From: Phaseolus vulgaris
Lineage: Eukaryota > Streptophyta > Magnoliopsida > Fabales > Fabaceae
Direction: 5' to 3'
Assembly: GCF_000499845.2 (NCBI RefSeq)
Contig: NC_023758.2
Span: forward strand, 33,392,608 to 33,456,607
DNA length: 64,000 nucleotides
Every line of letters begins with the position of its first letter. Within the stretch, counting starts at the first letter, position 1. The notes beneath the pieces are model-generated. The model had not been told where the DNA came from and searched no databases. It was given only the letters and a program-made list of their open reading frames with translations. This document shows, one piece after another, positions 1 through 12,044 of the stretch. Both the position numbers and the translations under genes were made by a program.

Positions 1-64
1 AATAGACACATACAGAGAAAAAGAGAGAAAATCAAATTGCATATATAAGCAGATTAGCATTTAC

Positions 65-1770
65 CTGTACCAAAGAGTAACCACCAGGTGTGTATATGGC
101 TTTAAAGGACTCCCATACTGACGAGCCAAGCCAAAATCACAAATTTTGAGCTCACCTCTATTATTTAGAAGCAGATTTGATGTCTTTAAATCCCTATGAA
201 GCACCCAGTTGTCATGAAGATACTTCACACCTTCTAAAAGCTGGATCATCAAGCACTTCACTTCACTCTGGCTGAAAGGTTGCTTCATTGCTTCCATTAG
301 TCCTTTAAGGTCATGCTCCATATATTCCATGACCATGAAAATGCTATCAAGGCTACTTCCTACCACTACTTCTTTAACATCAACTATGGATGGGTGGTGA
401 AAAGAAAGAAGAATGTTTATTTCCCTAAGAGAAGTCAGTGGGAAGCCCTCTTTTTCCTTCTCCATCTTGACCTTCTTCAATGCTACAATTTCTCCAGTCT
501 TTTTATCCCTAGCCCTATATACAACACCATATGTTCCTTCATCTATCTTGTTAAGTCTCTCAAACTCATCAACACTTCTACAACCCTGAAGCATGTTGAC
601 AGTTCTTTGAGGTGGAGAAAGAGGTTCCGGAGTCTCCCGACCATCATCTTCATCTTCATATTCCGTGTCCGAGTGACTGACACTGGTTTCACTTTTCCCA
701 CCTTGAGGATCAACCTCCATGAAGTCATCCTTCTCTGACTCGATACCAGGATGATCATCACTGCTGGAGGTTCTCCCACGGACACCTCTTTCTTCAGATT
801 CAGATGATCTGGCTCTAGCTCCTTCAATCCCTTCTATCTTGGATTCCACAGGGCTCAATAACTTGTTCCTTAGTCTGCCATCCAAGAACTCAGGAGACAC
901 CTTCCTCCTCCGTTTGGGCATTTCCTCATCATTGAGGATCTCACCCTCATCACCAGGAGAGTTATCTCCAGCTGCCCATCTTGAAGACGATATATTGCGA
1001 GCTGGAACATAAACTTCACCTTCTAAATGCTCAGCTTCCTCCTGATCATTACCCCACCTCCCTTTCGGAGGTGATGAATGCAAACCTGAAGGAGAGGGCA
1101 GGGTAATCTTAGATGCTGCATTCATCTGGAGATCCTCGGTCTCCTTGTTATTGACAGGATGTATTTCAACCCCACCATTTGCAGCATTTGGTGACTGTGA
1201 CTGTGACTGATGGAGGAACGCCTTTGGCAATGGAGGAGGAGGAGGAAGAGCTGCTGTCACCACTGTAGAGGCAGAAACCCTAACTTTGGATGACTCACTG
1301 ACATCTTTGTCATCCTGATCCCACACAATGGGCGAGAATTTTCTTTTCCTCTCCGGCACCGGTGGAGATCGGGTTCTTTTTTCTTCCAACATGGCAACCT
1401 CGGAGTCTTTCGCACCCGATTCTGATTCAATAGCATCATCAGACCCACTCTCACTGGAAAGCTCACCAGGCTCTCTATCCATTGCCTTGACAGAGAAACC
1501 ACACCGGCGAGGACCAAGGCCACTACTACCAGAGTCACTCCTACTCGAAGATGATCGGTAACCACCATTAACACCTTCCCTCTCCTTAATATCCCTCTGC
1601 CTCACCCTAACCCTGTCCCTGGACCCACCCCTCACAACATCACCGCCACCATTCCTAACACGATCGTAATCCTCTTTCGAATTGGCGAACCCGCGTCTAG
1701 AACCTTCGAGTTTCGATTCGCGCTCTCTGAACTCGTTTTCGCGGTAACCGCCATGTCTCCCAGCCGCCAT
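65..1770 (-). CDS. CDKG2: CDKG/CDK11-type cyclin-dependent kinase, first coding exon (5' part, cut by window edge)
   Basis: A Ser/Thr kinase of the PITSLRE (CDK11/CDKG) group, a family linked in plants to splicing and transcription through L-type cyclins. The ATG is at 1770. About 395 residues of charged, Ser/Arg-rich sequence precede the kinase domain. From about residue 400 I see the glycine loop IDEGTYGVVY, the VALKKVK lysine, the cyclin-binding helix PLTSLRE (plant form of PITSLRE), HRDLKTSN, DFG and the T-loop end VVTLWYR. The exon ends at 65 with CAG followed by GTAA at 64-61; the last Arg codon is split AG/N. The APE motif and the C-lobe lie beyond the left edge. The family call is firm. 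The symbol is by resemblance to Arabidopsis CDKG2 and could be CDKG1. Confidence 0.93.
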
Positions 1771-2230
1771 ATATCTCTGGCTACCTATATGCGTAAATTA
1801 CAAGGGAAACCCTAATCCCCCTTCGGAACGACTTCGTATTTTTTTTTTTACGGAACCCTAAACCCAAAAAACAGCAAATCCGTGGAATTTCAAAACTAAA
1901 GAAGAAAGCGTGAGAGATCTGAAGGCAATTGGAGATGACGAAAGAAGGTGATATAGAAAAATTATGAGTTGAAATAAAGTAAGAAGGCAAAAAGAGGATT
2001 GGTATCGAAACCCTAGAAATTTAGGAAGAGGCGTTGAAGAATTTTATAGAGATTGAAAAGGCTTACCGATGATGATGAATTTGGATATTAAAAGAGAAAG
2101 CCCCAGAGAGGCAACGCAATCGAATAAGCGATGCGATGCGATGCGGTGCGGCTGTGAAGAGAAGAGAAAAGAGAGAAAAAGAGAGCGACCCTTCGCGTAC
2201 AAAGAAAATTGGGCCCTAAAGAAAACAGGG
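1771..2230 (-). other. Probable 5' UTR of the CDKG gene with an intron
   Basis: Read on the minus strand, a good donor (CATCG then GTAAGC) ends a leader exon at 2067, and an acceptor (ATATAG) at 1786-1785 opens the segment that carries the ATG at 1770. This predicts a 5' UTR intron at 1785-2066. The leader exon contains a CT-rich stretch near 2150-2190, common in plant 5' UTRs. The transcription start is not visible. Confidence 0.5.
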
Positions 2231-2299
2231 TGACAAAAAAACTGGATATTATCTCGAGACTCCTTTTTCCCAAATGTTTTAAAACAAAATATTATAACA

Positions 2300-3250
2300 C
2301 AATGTTTTAACATAACTATTTTATTAGCTTTAAAATATTATAATACAATGTTTTAACCTAAGTATTTTATTAGTTTTAGCGTAAATACATCCCATTCATT
2401 GCTCATCTCTTGGAAAAAAAAAACCCAAAAACAATATCGTGTGGAAAGAAAACAGAATTTGAAGTTACAAAGAAAAAATTGAAAAGGATTGTGAGAAGAT
2501 TAGTTGAGGATTATTTGAAAGAGGAAATGAAATAGAAAAAATAAATAAAATGGTGTTATATAGATTAAGGATATATTAAAAAATAAAATGTGTAAACAAA
2601 ATTAATGTTATTATAGACAACATGAAAGGAGTATTATTTTATACAACTAAAAATGTAATAAATACATATTTTTAATATAATTTTTATTTTAAATTTACTA
2701 TATATAAATTGTGTTATGATATTATTGTTAGTTATTTATACGTTTTAAAAATATTAAATCTACTATCTCTTTATATAAAAAAGTTAGGTTTCCAAAATTT
2801 ATAATAATAAACTTGTTAGTTTGTTTATACATCTATATTTATTTAATATATTTTTGGTGATTTGTAGTTAATTACTAATGGAGTTTCTGTTACAACTTTT
2901 TTGTTTTTATTTTCTCTTATTTTTTATTTTTTACTAACTTTTAAAATTTTACTCAATCGATTATATTTCATTGTGTTTGTATCTTCTCAAGAATTTCCTC
3001 TTTCTTTTTTCCTTGTTTTCCATTCCCTTCCCTCATCTTTGTTTTTTTTTTTTCTTATATTTATGCAAAAAAAATATAACTCGCTTTATCTTTGACCTTA
3101 CATATTAAAAGTGCGTTCATTTTTTTTATCGTGTAGATAAATTATATCTTTTATTATTTTCTTCACCATCTAGTTTTATAATTTCTTTTATTATGGATTG
3201 TCAATTTTTAACGTTTTATATTCATATGTTAATTAATTTTTTATTTGATT
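2300..3250. other. A+T-rich intergenic spacer
   Basis: Very A+T-rich DNA upstream of the CDKG gene. The short open frames here are poly-T artefacts. I see no gene, RNA or clear repeat boundary. Confidence 0.6.
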
Positions 3251-3254
3251 TATT

Positions 3255-3695
3255 TTTGAAAATCTACATAAGCTAGATATAATACAAAATTATATATTAT
3301 ATATAATATATAAATGAGAACAAATTTCACATCTTATATAGTACATAAATGAGAATAAATCTTACATCTTTGATACTATTTTATGAGGTTGAATTGAACT
3401 TATATTTCACTCAAACATGGTATTAGAGTCATTCAAAGTGTATCCTAATCAAGATTTGAACCTAATCATGACACTCGTTATCCGGTTTTCTCAATTTTTA
3501 CGCTTGATGTCCTTGACATAAACGCAAGATGTCCTCAACATGAATGCACGATGATCTCGGCATGAACCGTGTGTTAGAAATTTCATATTAACTAAAGATA
3601 AAATCAATTTATAATATATAAATGAGGTAAACATCACCTTATTGAGATTATTTTGTTATATTGAGTTAGACTTAAATTTCATTACCTTAATATGT
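3255..3695 (+). mobile_element. Old, decayed TRIM related to the intact one at 9.7 kb
   Basis: The segment from about 3586 (TGTTAGAAATTTCATATTAA) to 3690 aligns by eye, with many changes, to the 121-bp TRIM LTR at 9916-10036: both carry TATATAAATG, an ATTGAG...TTTTGTTAT-like block and TTGAGTTAGxCTTAAA. A second, poorer copy ends near 3416 and is followed by TGGTATTAGAGTC, a one- or two-base variant of the initiator-Met-tRNA primer site. The layout LTR, primer site, short non-coding middle, LTR is the same as the younger TRIM. The outer left boundary is uncertain. Confidence 0.55.
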
Positions 3696-3960
3696 ATAAA
3701 GTGTATAGCAAAAATATCTTGATAAAGGGATAAAGGAACAAATTATTTTAGGATAAAGGAACCTCTTAAGCAATATGCTTAAGAGAGAGCTAGATGTAGT
3801 ATGTGAGTTTGGGTGAACAATTATTAAAATAAGTTGTGTTACTTGTTCTTCTTGTTAACTACATGACCTAGTCTAGTTCCCTATGATAAGAGTTTAGGCT
3901 CTAATCGATCCCCTTTTAGAGCCAATTGTTTCAACAATATTATGTCAACTAAGATCTATG

Positions 3961-4260
3961 TTAGGAGGTGTTGAAGGTTTCCTTGCAGGTGTGGATAAAT
4001 TCAATGTTCAAAGCATTTTCTAAGATATATGTTATATTAGCATTGAAAGGGGTATACAAGGTAAATTGAGGACCACGAGGCTCTTGAACCATTGGTGTAA
4101 GTTGTGGTAAATGATGAATGTATTCTCTCTTATAAGGTTTCCTCTTTATAGGAGTTGTTCCAACTTTAACTTTGTTCCAAAAACATTTGAGTTCCTCTAA
4201 TTGCATGAACTCGGTAGCTCTACACCTTAGTTCATTTAAGTCAAATGTTGGCTCGAACAA
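3961..4260 (-). pseudogene. Ty3/gypsy (Tat-like) gag fragment
   Basis: An open frame of 99 codons on the minus strand has the layout of the gag region of plant Tat/Ogre-like elements: a short block with ATEFMQLEEL, a basic linker, then RGPQFTLYTPFNANI and ILENALN. No CCHC knuckle, protease or polymerase follows. It is a truncated relic and points opposite to the copia remains that begin at 4286, so two elements meet here. Confidence 0.6.
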
Positions 4261-4285
4261 TCTTTAATGCAAACTCCACTCTAAA

Positions 4286-5630
4286 GTGTTTTGGGGCAGA
4301 AATAGTAAAAACAAGTTGTTATTAAAAAATAAAATTTACATTAGACCCTTGATTAAAAAGACTTCGTATGAATTGTTGAAGAATATAAAGCCCGACATTT
4401 CATATTTCCATCCTTTTGAAGTCCAATGTTTCATTTTGAGCATAAAGGATAGTCTAGGAAAATTTGATTCCAAAAGTGATGAAGGAATTTTACTTGGATA
4501 CTCATAAATGTCTAAGGCCTTTAGAGTGTACAACTCTAGAGTATTTATAGTTGAAGAGACAATTCATGTGAGATTCAATGACTTTAAGCCTGATAAGAAA
4601 TTATCATAGTAGGACAATTCATGTGTTTTTTATTTGTAGGAATTATATGTAAACTTTCCGACATTATATGGTTAAGCAAAGGCATTAGACGCTCTAGCAA
4701 AGCCACCAAGTAAGGACATTAGACGATTTACCCAGCATGTTAGATCATGTTGTAGAGATTAGAAAGCCAACTGGAAGGAATTCAACCTTGCTCATGAATC
4801 ACCTTATTGAAGCCATCATAGGAGATCCAAAGAGAGGTGTTTCAATAAGAGATAGTGTGAGATACCAAGTCACAATGCTCTCTCAAATGGAACCCAAGAA
4901 CGTGAACGAAACTTTGGAAGATGATAGCTAGATTGACACGATAAAGGAGGAGCTATACTAATTCGAGAATAACGAAGTTTAGACTCTTGTTGACTAGTTT
5001 GAGAAGAATGAAGTTTCAACTCTTGTTGACTAGTTCGAGAAGAATGAAGTTTGGACTCTCGTTGATCATCTCAAAGGCAAAGTTATAGGTGCAAAGTAGG
5101 TCTTCAAAAACAAGCTCAATGAACAAGAGAAAATTTTAAGTTGCAGGGTTATTATGATGTTGACTACGATGGAGACATAATGGAAAGAAAAAGCACAAAT
5201 GGAGGATGTCACTTCAATGGAGGTAACTTGATCTCATGGACAAGTAAAAACAAGGAACGATTGTTTTGTCTACAACAGAAGTTGAATATTTATATCAGTT
5301 GTAAGTTATTGCTCACAACTGCTACGGATAAAGAATCAACTTGAGGATTATAATGTTCATGAGACAATCATCGTTATCTTATGTGATAATAACGTTGTTA
5401 TTAGTTTTTCTAAAAATAAAATTTTGCATTCAAAAGCTAAACATATTGAAATCAAATACCACATTACAAGAGATCATGTTCAAAACGATATTGTTGATAT
5501 GTAGTTTGTTCCAATAAATGATCAACTTGCAGATATTTTCACAAAGCCTTTTGTAGAAGAGAGATTTCAATGTTTAAGAACCCTTAAGGGTATGATTTTT
5601 ATTGAAAAAATTATTGATATTAGTTAGTAT
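4286..5630 (+). mobile_element. Degenerate SIRE/Maximus-type Ty1/copia pol remnant
   Basis: Plus-strand frames carry, in order: the end of the integrase region (GKFDSKSDEGILLGYS, then a stop, then ...VYNSRVFIVEE); the start of the reverse transcriptase region (AIIGDPKRGV, METLEDDS-like, WTLVDHLK, VFKNKLNEQ); and the RNase H end (ERKSTNGG, a CDNN motif, HSKAKHIEI, LADIFTKPF). Most of the reverse transcriptase, including YVDD, is missing between about 5130 and 5150. Many stops and frame changes make it inactive. Context suggests the 5' end of a larger SIRE-like element reaching to about 9.44 kb. Confidence 0.75.
4962..5066 (+). repeat. Three tandem 36-bp repeats inside the dead pol gene
   Basis: Units begin at 4962, 4998 and 5034 (the third is truncated at 5066). 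Each starts TTYGAGAA and carries GAAGTTT...ACTCTYGTTGA. In pol frame each encodes a FEKNEVxTLVD-like 12-residue block that occurs once in intact elements, so this is a local triplication. Confidence 0.85.
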
Positions 5631-5639
5631 AACTTCATG

Positions 5640-7440
5640 TCTTAAAATCTTTTATGCATATAGATGGTCTAAGTTTTTCGTACATTAGACAGTCTAGGAT
5701 ATATATGTATAATACAATCTAAGACTCATATGTAATAGATGATCTAAAATTGTATGCATTAGACGCTTTAGGTATCTTGCGTGTTTCGCTATGCTTTAAA
5801 TGTTTTTTATTTGTTTTAAAAAGAAAATATGAGTTGTGTTTTTGAAAAATATTATTGTTTCATTGTTACCATTTTTAACTCACCCTTATAAATACCTGGT
5901 TTTAACCTAAAACCTTACCATCAACCCTGATATAATTCTTTCAAAGTTCTTTATGCCCCATTTTTCATCTCTTTACCATAAACTCTAAACTCCATGGATG
6001 CTTCAACCTTTTTCGCTTTGGAAAAAGACACAAAAATCACATTTCCCCAATGTCATTGAAGTCAGATATGCTGAAAGTTCAATGCATTTTCTTTCTGGGT
6101 CAGCACAAAGTTGTTGAAGAATTTTTCATGTAAATAATGGATTTAGTTGCTATCACATGGTGTTCTTGACATTCTTTTGGATGTCGAGTCACATGAATAA
6201 GTTTTTGAGAAGGTTCTTCAACCTTTGGAGTTGGTGCCTCCACCTGTTACTCTTGTTCCAATGATTCCATATGCATTATTCAACATTGTTCAGTAGTTGG
6301 TTCAACAAGCATTGCACTCTGAACGAGAATTTGTCCAACAACGTCTCAAAGAGATGGAAGAAATATTTCAAAAAGGTTAAGAAGTTGATCACCAGTATCT
6401 ACGAGTTATGTAGAAACGTCATTCTCAAAGGCTTCATAATCTTGCTATTACTTTTTTTTCTACCCAAATCCAAAATTCTCTTTATGAAATCCTAAACCAG
6501 TTGAGACAACCACCCTCCCAATACTAATTTCAACACCCTTCGCGACAATGATGATTTTGATATACTTGTTAATTCTGTTATGATGTTTTTAAAACTTATA
6601 GTTTTTGTCGTCATAAAAAAGGGAGAGATTATTAAATCACTAGACGGTCTAGTCACCTCTAGAAGATCCAATAACCCATTAGACAATCTTACGAGGATAA
6701 GTAAGTCTATGAGATTTTGATAATAAAAAAACTATAAGATGAGTAAAGGTTTCTAACAAAGTTGATTTTCATGTGCAATGTTAAGTTAAATGTTTAAGTC
6801 TATAGACGGTATAGTCAATACTAGATCCTACACCTTCTAGACGATCTCATGATATGAGAGTTTATATATTTTGATGATAACAAACACTATAATATGTGTT
6901 GTGATTGCTAAAACCATTACTTAGTGTGCAGACTCACTAAACGATCTTAAAATGAATAGATCTAGTTAAGACATGGCAAACGATCCAACCTTCATCCCTA
7001 TGTTAAAGAAATTCTAAGTAATAAAAAGATAGCATTGAAAACGAAGAATGTTATGAATATTGAAAGATGGAACACAACAGACATTGTTGAAACTAAAGGA
7101 TTGAATGTTGCTCAAAGTAACAAATAATGTCATGCACAAAACAAACTAGATGTTGTTTAAGAACATCTTAGAAGATGAGCATGTTAGACAATGTCGACTG
7201 TAAAAGCATTAGACGAAGTCTTCGCTGAAAGTGTCAAAAGATGCTTAACAAGTTCATTGAACGAAGCACAAAGGATAACTCATGGAACAAAGGTTAATGT
7301 AAAATGTTAAAGAAAGCTAACACATAATAGATGATAGACATGAAAGATCAACAATAAGTCAAACGATACTTGAGTCAACCAGACAAACGATGATGCGTGT
7401 TGGACGGTCTTCAAAAGGAAGTCCCCAAACTCAGTATTTA
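5640..7440. other. Non-coding element interior with dispersed TAGAC-N-GTCTA motifs
   Basis: Apart from the env-like remnant this stretch has no gene. It is marked by repeated near-palindromes such as TAGATGGTCTA (5661), TAGACAGTCTA (5686), TAGATGATCTA (5736), TAGACGGTCTA (6641) and TAGACGATCTC (6839). The same motif occurs at 4686 and at 9448-9615. Confidence 0.6.
5990..6540 (+). pseudogene. Possible env-like third ORF remnant of a SIRE-type element
   Basis: Downstream of the RNase H remnant, broken plus-strand frames read like the extra ORF that follows pol in SIRE-type elements: an initial ATG near 5995, a segment around 6060-6110, then a heptad-like, Glu/Arg-rich segment at about 6300-6380. 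Stops and frame changes are frequent. The call rests on position and general character only. Confidence 0.3.
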
Positions 7441-7444
7441 CATT

Positions 7445-9438
7445 TGTTCTTACATGTTTTCTATACTCGTTTTCTTATTGAGAATTCACTGAAAACTAAT
7501 TAAATCAAAACGAACAATTGAAACCAAGAATAGAATGTGCTTGCAAATTGATTTGAAATAGAGGCCCAACTTATTTTGAGAAAATACAACGTGCTTTAAT
7601 GTTTCAAAGAAGAAATACAATTTTCTAAGTGATTATTAATTGATTTCGAATACAACTATACACTAATGATTAATTTTAGACTATATGAGAAAGTTTTTGA
7701 ACGTTCAGTGTTTTAGCTAGAAATGTTTCAAAAAAACATACCATATGAATGATTATGTATTAAAGAGTTTTTCAAATTATATTTAAAATAATATAAACCA
7801 GATTAAATATTATTGCTCTTAAATTTTTTAATCTGCTTTAATTTAGAAAGACTTTATGATATATTTTTGAATTAAAATCTAAGAATAAAAGGTCTAGATA
7901 ATTTAAAAATATAAAAGATATATTTAAATGATAATTATTATTGACCTTAATATTCAATGAATTTCAAAAAATATGCTCTGGTATATCTAATGATATTTAA
8001 GTGTGATTGCTATCAATGATTAAAACTTATACAGGCTTAGAAAGTTTTAATAAAAAAATCTAAAATAAGAAGGTCTAGATAATTTAGAAATATCAAAGAT
8101 AATATTTATGCCATACCCTGCTTTATTATGAAGATTATATTATTCATTGATATTAATGAAAAGTTTCTAAATGTGTTTTAAAAACAATCAAGACGTAAAG
8201 GAGAACAAATACAATGTTTCCTTTTAAAGAGTCTAACAGGAGAATAAAGATTAATTGCAGAGTGAGATTTTTGTAAAGAATTTATAGCCTCAGAAAGTTC
8301 CTACATTCAACAAAGAAGAAGAAAATAAAGAAAAATATACTTAAGAGAGTTATCAAGTGAGAAAGATGCAATCAAGACGTATATAAGAACATTCCTTTTA
8401 TGCATCTAATAGTAAAGTGACGAAGTGAAGATGACACAAAAATTATCAAAAGAAACATTGCCTAACTTAGCGTCTCCATAGCGTCTACTATATTCATGGA
8501 GAAACAACGTAGCAAAGATAATTGAAGATCTAATCACAAAAAATTAAAGGGTTAACATTCACATCAAAGGAATAAAATAAAACAATTCAAATTGTTTCTA
8601 CATGCTCACAATGCACAATATACAATTAAAGAAAATGTTTCTATGTATAACATCTAATGAGAAGAAGATGATGAAAAATGCATCACAATGAAGAATATTG
8701 TTGAAGGCACTCAAGATTACAACATTGAAGTATCAACGTTCACATTTTGAAAAAGAAAGAAACAATTTAAAATACATTAAAACTCCATGACGCATAAGAA
8801 TCAACCAGATTAAAGAGTTTTCATATTGAGCGTCTAACGACTATGTGAACCTTAGAAGAAATCAAAGCTTCAACGGTCATAATCTGAAAGTTATATAAAG
8901 ATCTTGAAGATTAAGAATAAAACACACAACACCACACATATACAATGTGATCATATACTATAGTGTAATAGTCTTTCATTGTGCCTATACCTTTTAGATT
9001 TGTTGTTTAGAGCATTCACACTTTGGGGAGTGAGTTATTCATTATAACCCTGTGCACTCTCATTGTTACTATGTGTAGAGAGTGTTTTCTCGTTATATTA
9101 AGAGGCCTTGATCTCAGGGGGAGATTAAGATTGATTGCCTCTAAAGGTAGATAATACTTGGTGACCTACAAATGTGTAAGAATCCTGAGTGACCTAAAGT
9201 GGTGTAAGAATACTTGTGTACCTAGAGAGGTGTAAGAATACTTGTGTTAACAAAGACTCTTAAGTGGGTTGCTCAAGTGGACTAGACGTAGCCCTGGTTG
9301 TGGGGTGAACCAATATAAAATTGTGTCTACTTCTTTCTGCTCTTACTTTATCAAACACTAACATTATTTTGGTTATAATTCACGATTTGAGTTCAGACTC
9401 CATTCAACCTTTCCTTCTGGAGCCAATTGCACTTTCAT
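7445..9438 (+). mobile_element. SIRE-like LTR copy (tail well supported from about 8880)
   Basis: The segment 8880-9438 is similar, with gaps, to 14505-15424: both contain an ACGGT...ATATAAAG block, a CACTCT...GAGAGT block, TCTCAGGGGGAGATTAA (one G shorter in the other copy), repeated CCTAxAGAGGTGTAAG-like units, a GACGTAGCC motif, GTGAACxxATATAAAA and a final GACTCCATTxAACxC...CACTTxCA. This is the R-U5 end of a SIRE/Maximus-type LTR. The start of the LTR is a guess; the region from 7445 to 8880 is A+T-rich without genes. Confidence 0.55.
7875..8110 (+). repeat. Direct duplication of about 183 bp spacing inside the LTR
   Basis: The block near 7875-7928 (AATCTAAGAATAAAAGGTCT...) recurs at 8058-8109 (AATCTAAAATAAGAAGGTCT...), each followed by AGATAATTTA. 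It is an old duplication in A+T-rich LTR sequence. Confidence 0.6.
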
Positions 9439-9439
9439 T

Positions 9440-9600
9440 AAACATGTTAGATAGTCTATAATATTAACATGTTAGACGGTCTCACTATATTAAATGTGTT
9501 AGAATCACAAGTGTTAAACATGTTAAATTTTCTTATTATGTTAAACTCGTTAGACGGTCTCACAGTGTTCTAACCGTTAAATGCTCTTGACTTCATTTAT
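9440..9600 (+). repeat. Degenerate 26-30-bp tandem repeats carrying TAGACGGTCTC
   Basis: About five to six units of the form AACATGTTAGACGGTCTCAC followed by an ATATT-like end. The best copies start near 9441, 9467 and 9541; other units have lost the GACGGTCT core. They lie directly after the LTR tail that ends near 9438. Confidence 0.6.
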
Positions 9601-9659
9601 CCGCTAGACGATCTATTTTGTTTGATATTTCTAAACTTAATTATTTTGTTATGCAAAAA

Positions 9660-10036
9660 TGTTGGAAATACCACATCGAATAGATATTAGAGCCTTTCAT
9701 AGTATATAAATGGGTGCAAACCTCATCTCATTGAGCCGGTTTTATGGGGTTGAGTTAGGCTTAAAGCTCACTTCTTAACAAGGTATAAGAGCCATTTCGA
9801 GCCTATCCTAGCGAGTATTTGTTGGGTTTATCAGGCCACCCGCCATCGGGCCGTTATCGGACCACCCATAACATATATCGCCACGCACGAGTTGGTAGCC
9901 TCGGCGTGAGGGGTGTGTTGGAAATACCACATCGACTAGAGATTAGAGCCTTTCATAGTATATAAATGGGTGCAAACCTCATCTCATTGAGCCGGTTTTA
10001 TGGGGTTGAGTTAGGCTTAAAGCCCACTTCTTAACA
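9660..10036 (+). mobile_element. Intact TRIM (terminal-repeat retrotransposon in miniature)
   Basis: Two 121-bp direct repeats, 9660-9780 and 9916-10036, differ at three bases by eye and have TGTTGG...TTAACA ends. The middle is only 135 bp and non-coding. Directly after the first repeat is AGGTATAAGAGCC, a variant of the Met-tRNA primer site TGGTATCAGAGCC, and directly before the second is a purine-rich GGCGTGAGGGGTG tract. It needs proteins from another element to move. The left flank is AAAAA; the right end touches the copia LTR at 10037 with no target duplication between them. Confidence 0.9.
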
Positions 10037-10256
10037 TATTAAGGAAATAATAATTATCAAATTGTATGCAATTATTGTACCCAATTATATGCAATTAATT
10101 TAATAATTATAGAATCTCATGATTAGTATCCTACCTAATTAGATTGTAATTTGGGAAGAGAAACTCCCTATATATTTCCTAATGCATATAGATTGTACAC
10201 ATAAGAGAATAAAGAAACATCTCTTCTTCTTACCATTTTTTTATCATTTTCTTATA
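10037..10256 (+). repeat. 5' LTR of the copia element
   Basis: 220 bp, matching 13875-14107. Boundaries are set by loss of similarity on the left (A versus G) and by the primer site at 10257 on the right. The end CTTCTTCTTACC...TTCTTATA is shared. Confidence 0.9.
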
Positions 10257-11852
10257 TGGTATCAGAGCACCGATCTTGGTGCCTTGTCAGCCTCTCCATT
10301 TTTATTCCCTAAATAAAAAATCATGTCTGGCAAAGAAGGCACCAGTAACGAGTCCGATAGAAACCTCGTACAACGCTTCAGTGCCGAGCAAATTCAGCAA
10401 TTGGCAAGGGCTATTTACTCACTCAACAATAACGGTAAAAGTGACACGTTTGTTAGCTCTGCAGGTCTGCTTGCCCATAACTCCTCTTCTAATTCTGCTT
10501 TTACGAAACCATGGATTTTGGATAGCGGAGCAACCCATCACATTGCATCTGATTCACAATTTTTCACACACACTTCATCATCATTTATTTCAAATGTTAA
10601 TCTGCCCACAGGCTCAACTGCGCCCATCTCATCTACAGGCACAATTAAATTCAATGACAAAATCATTCTCAAAGATGTTCTTTGTGTTCCTTCTTTTAAT
10701 TTAAATCTCATGTCCATTAGTAAGATAACCAGTTCACTAAATTGTTGTGTCGTTTTTACTCCACATGGTTGCGTTTTACAGGACTTGGCTGCGGGGAGGA
10801 TGATTGGCTCGGGAAAACAACACGCATGCTTATACTACATGTCCCCTCTTCCAAACCAAGTCCACGCATCTCAAATATCGACTGATCCTGATTTATGGCA
10901 CAAGCGCCTTGGACATCCTTCTCCGGCGTGTCTACAACTTGTATCTTCCTTACTACCTATCCCTATCAGTAAAAGTCTCATTCCATTCATAATCATTGTA
11001 GTATTTGTCCCAAAGCTAAACAGACAAGGCTACCCTTTCCTTTAAGCACAATAAAATCTCATTCTCCATTTAATCTATTGCATTGTGACATTTGGGGTCC
11101 TCATAAAACCCCAACTCATTTTGGAAAACTTTTTTTTTCTCACTATAGTTGATGACTATACTAGATGTACTTGGCTATTTCTTATGAATCACAAATCTGA
11201 AACCCAACATCTCTTAGAGTCATTCATTACATTTGCACAAAATCAATTTCAGGCATCTATTAAAACCATCCGCGTTGACAACGGATTGAAATTTATTTCA
11301 ATGTATGATTTTTTTCTCAAAAAAGGTATTGAATGTCAACGCACTTGCGTTTACACTCCTCAACAAAATGGAGTAGTAGAACGCAAACATAGACATGTTT
11401 TAAACACAGCACGAACCCTCATATTTCAGTTCAATTTACCATTAGAATTTTGGGGAGAATGCGTTTTAACCGCCACATATATCAGTAATCGCTTGCCATC
11501 ACCTTTACTAAAAAATAAATCACCTTTTGAGCTACTATATAATCAACCACCTTCACTTTCTCACCTAAAAACTTTTGGTTGCCTCTGTTACGCAACTGTT
11601 GTTTCACCTAAGCAAAAATTTGATCCATGCGCCCGACAATGCATCTTCATTGGTTATCCTCACAGTAAAAAATCATACAAATTATTTGATATAGATGCAG
11701 ACACTTTTTTTACAAGTCGGGATGTCATCTTCCATGAAAGTGTTTTCCCATTCTGCCAACAGTCACAAACACAATTCTCACCTCCATTACAAGGTATTTT
11801 GCCCACTATTGACATTGACTTAGCCACTCATGTCCAACATTCACTCGATCAA

Positions 11853-12044
11853 CCTTCTTCTCTTACTCATCACAATGCACCTGAACCTTCATCAAACCAA
11901 CATTCTTCTCCTACTCGTCACAATACACCTGAACCTCCATCAAACCAACTCTCTTCTCCTACTCGTCACAATGCACCTGAACCTCCATCAAACCAACCTT
12001 CTTCTCCCACTCGTCATAATACACATGAACCTCTAGTAGACCAA
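11853..12044 (+). repeat. Four 48-bp tandem repeats in the copia polyprotein
   Basis: Each unit encodes 16 residues of the form SSPTRHNxPEPPSNQ, in the flexible spacer between integrase and reverse transcriptase. The units keep frame, so the expansion probably occurred while the gene was still translated. Confidence 0.9.

Noticed and set aside
2901..3095. Hydrophobic 64-codon plus-strand frame
   Set aside because: Poly-T tract translation; no gene features.
9660..10036. Cassandra-type TRIM
   Set aside because: No 5S rRNA-like segment in the LTRs.
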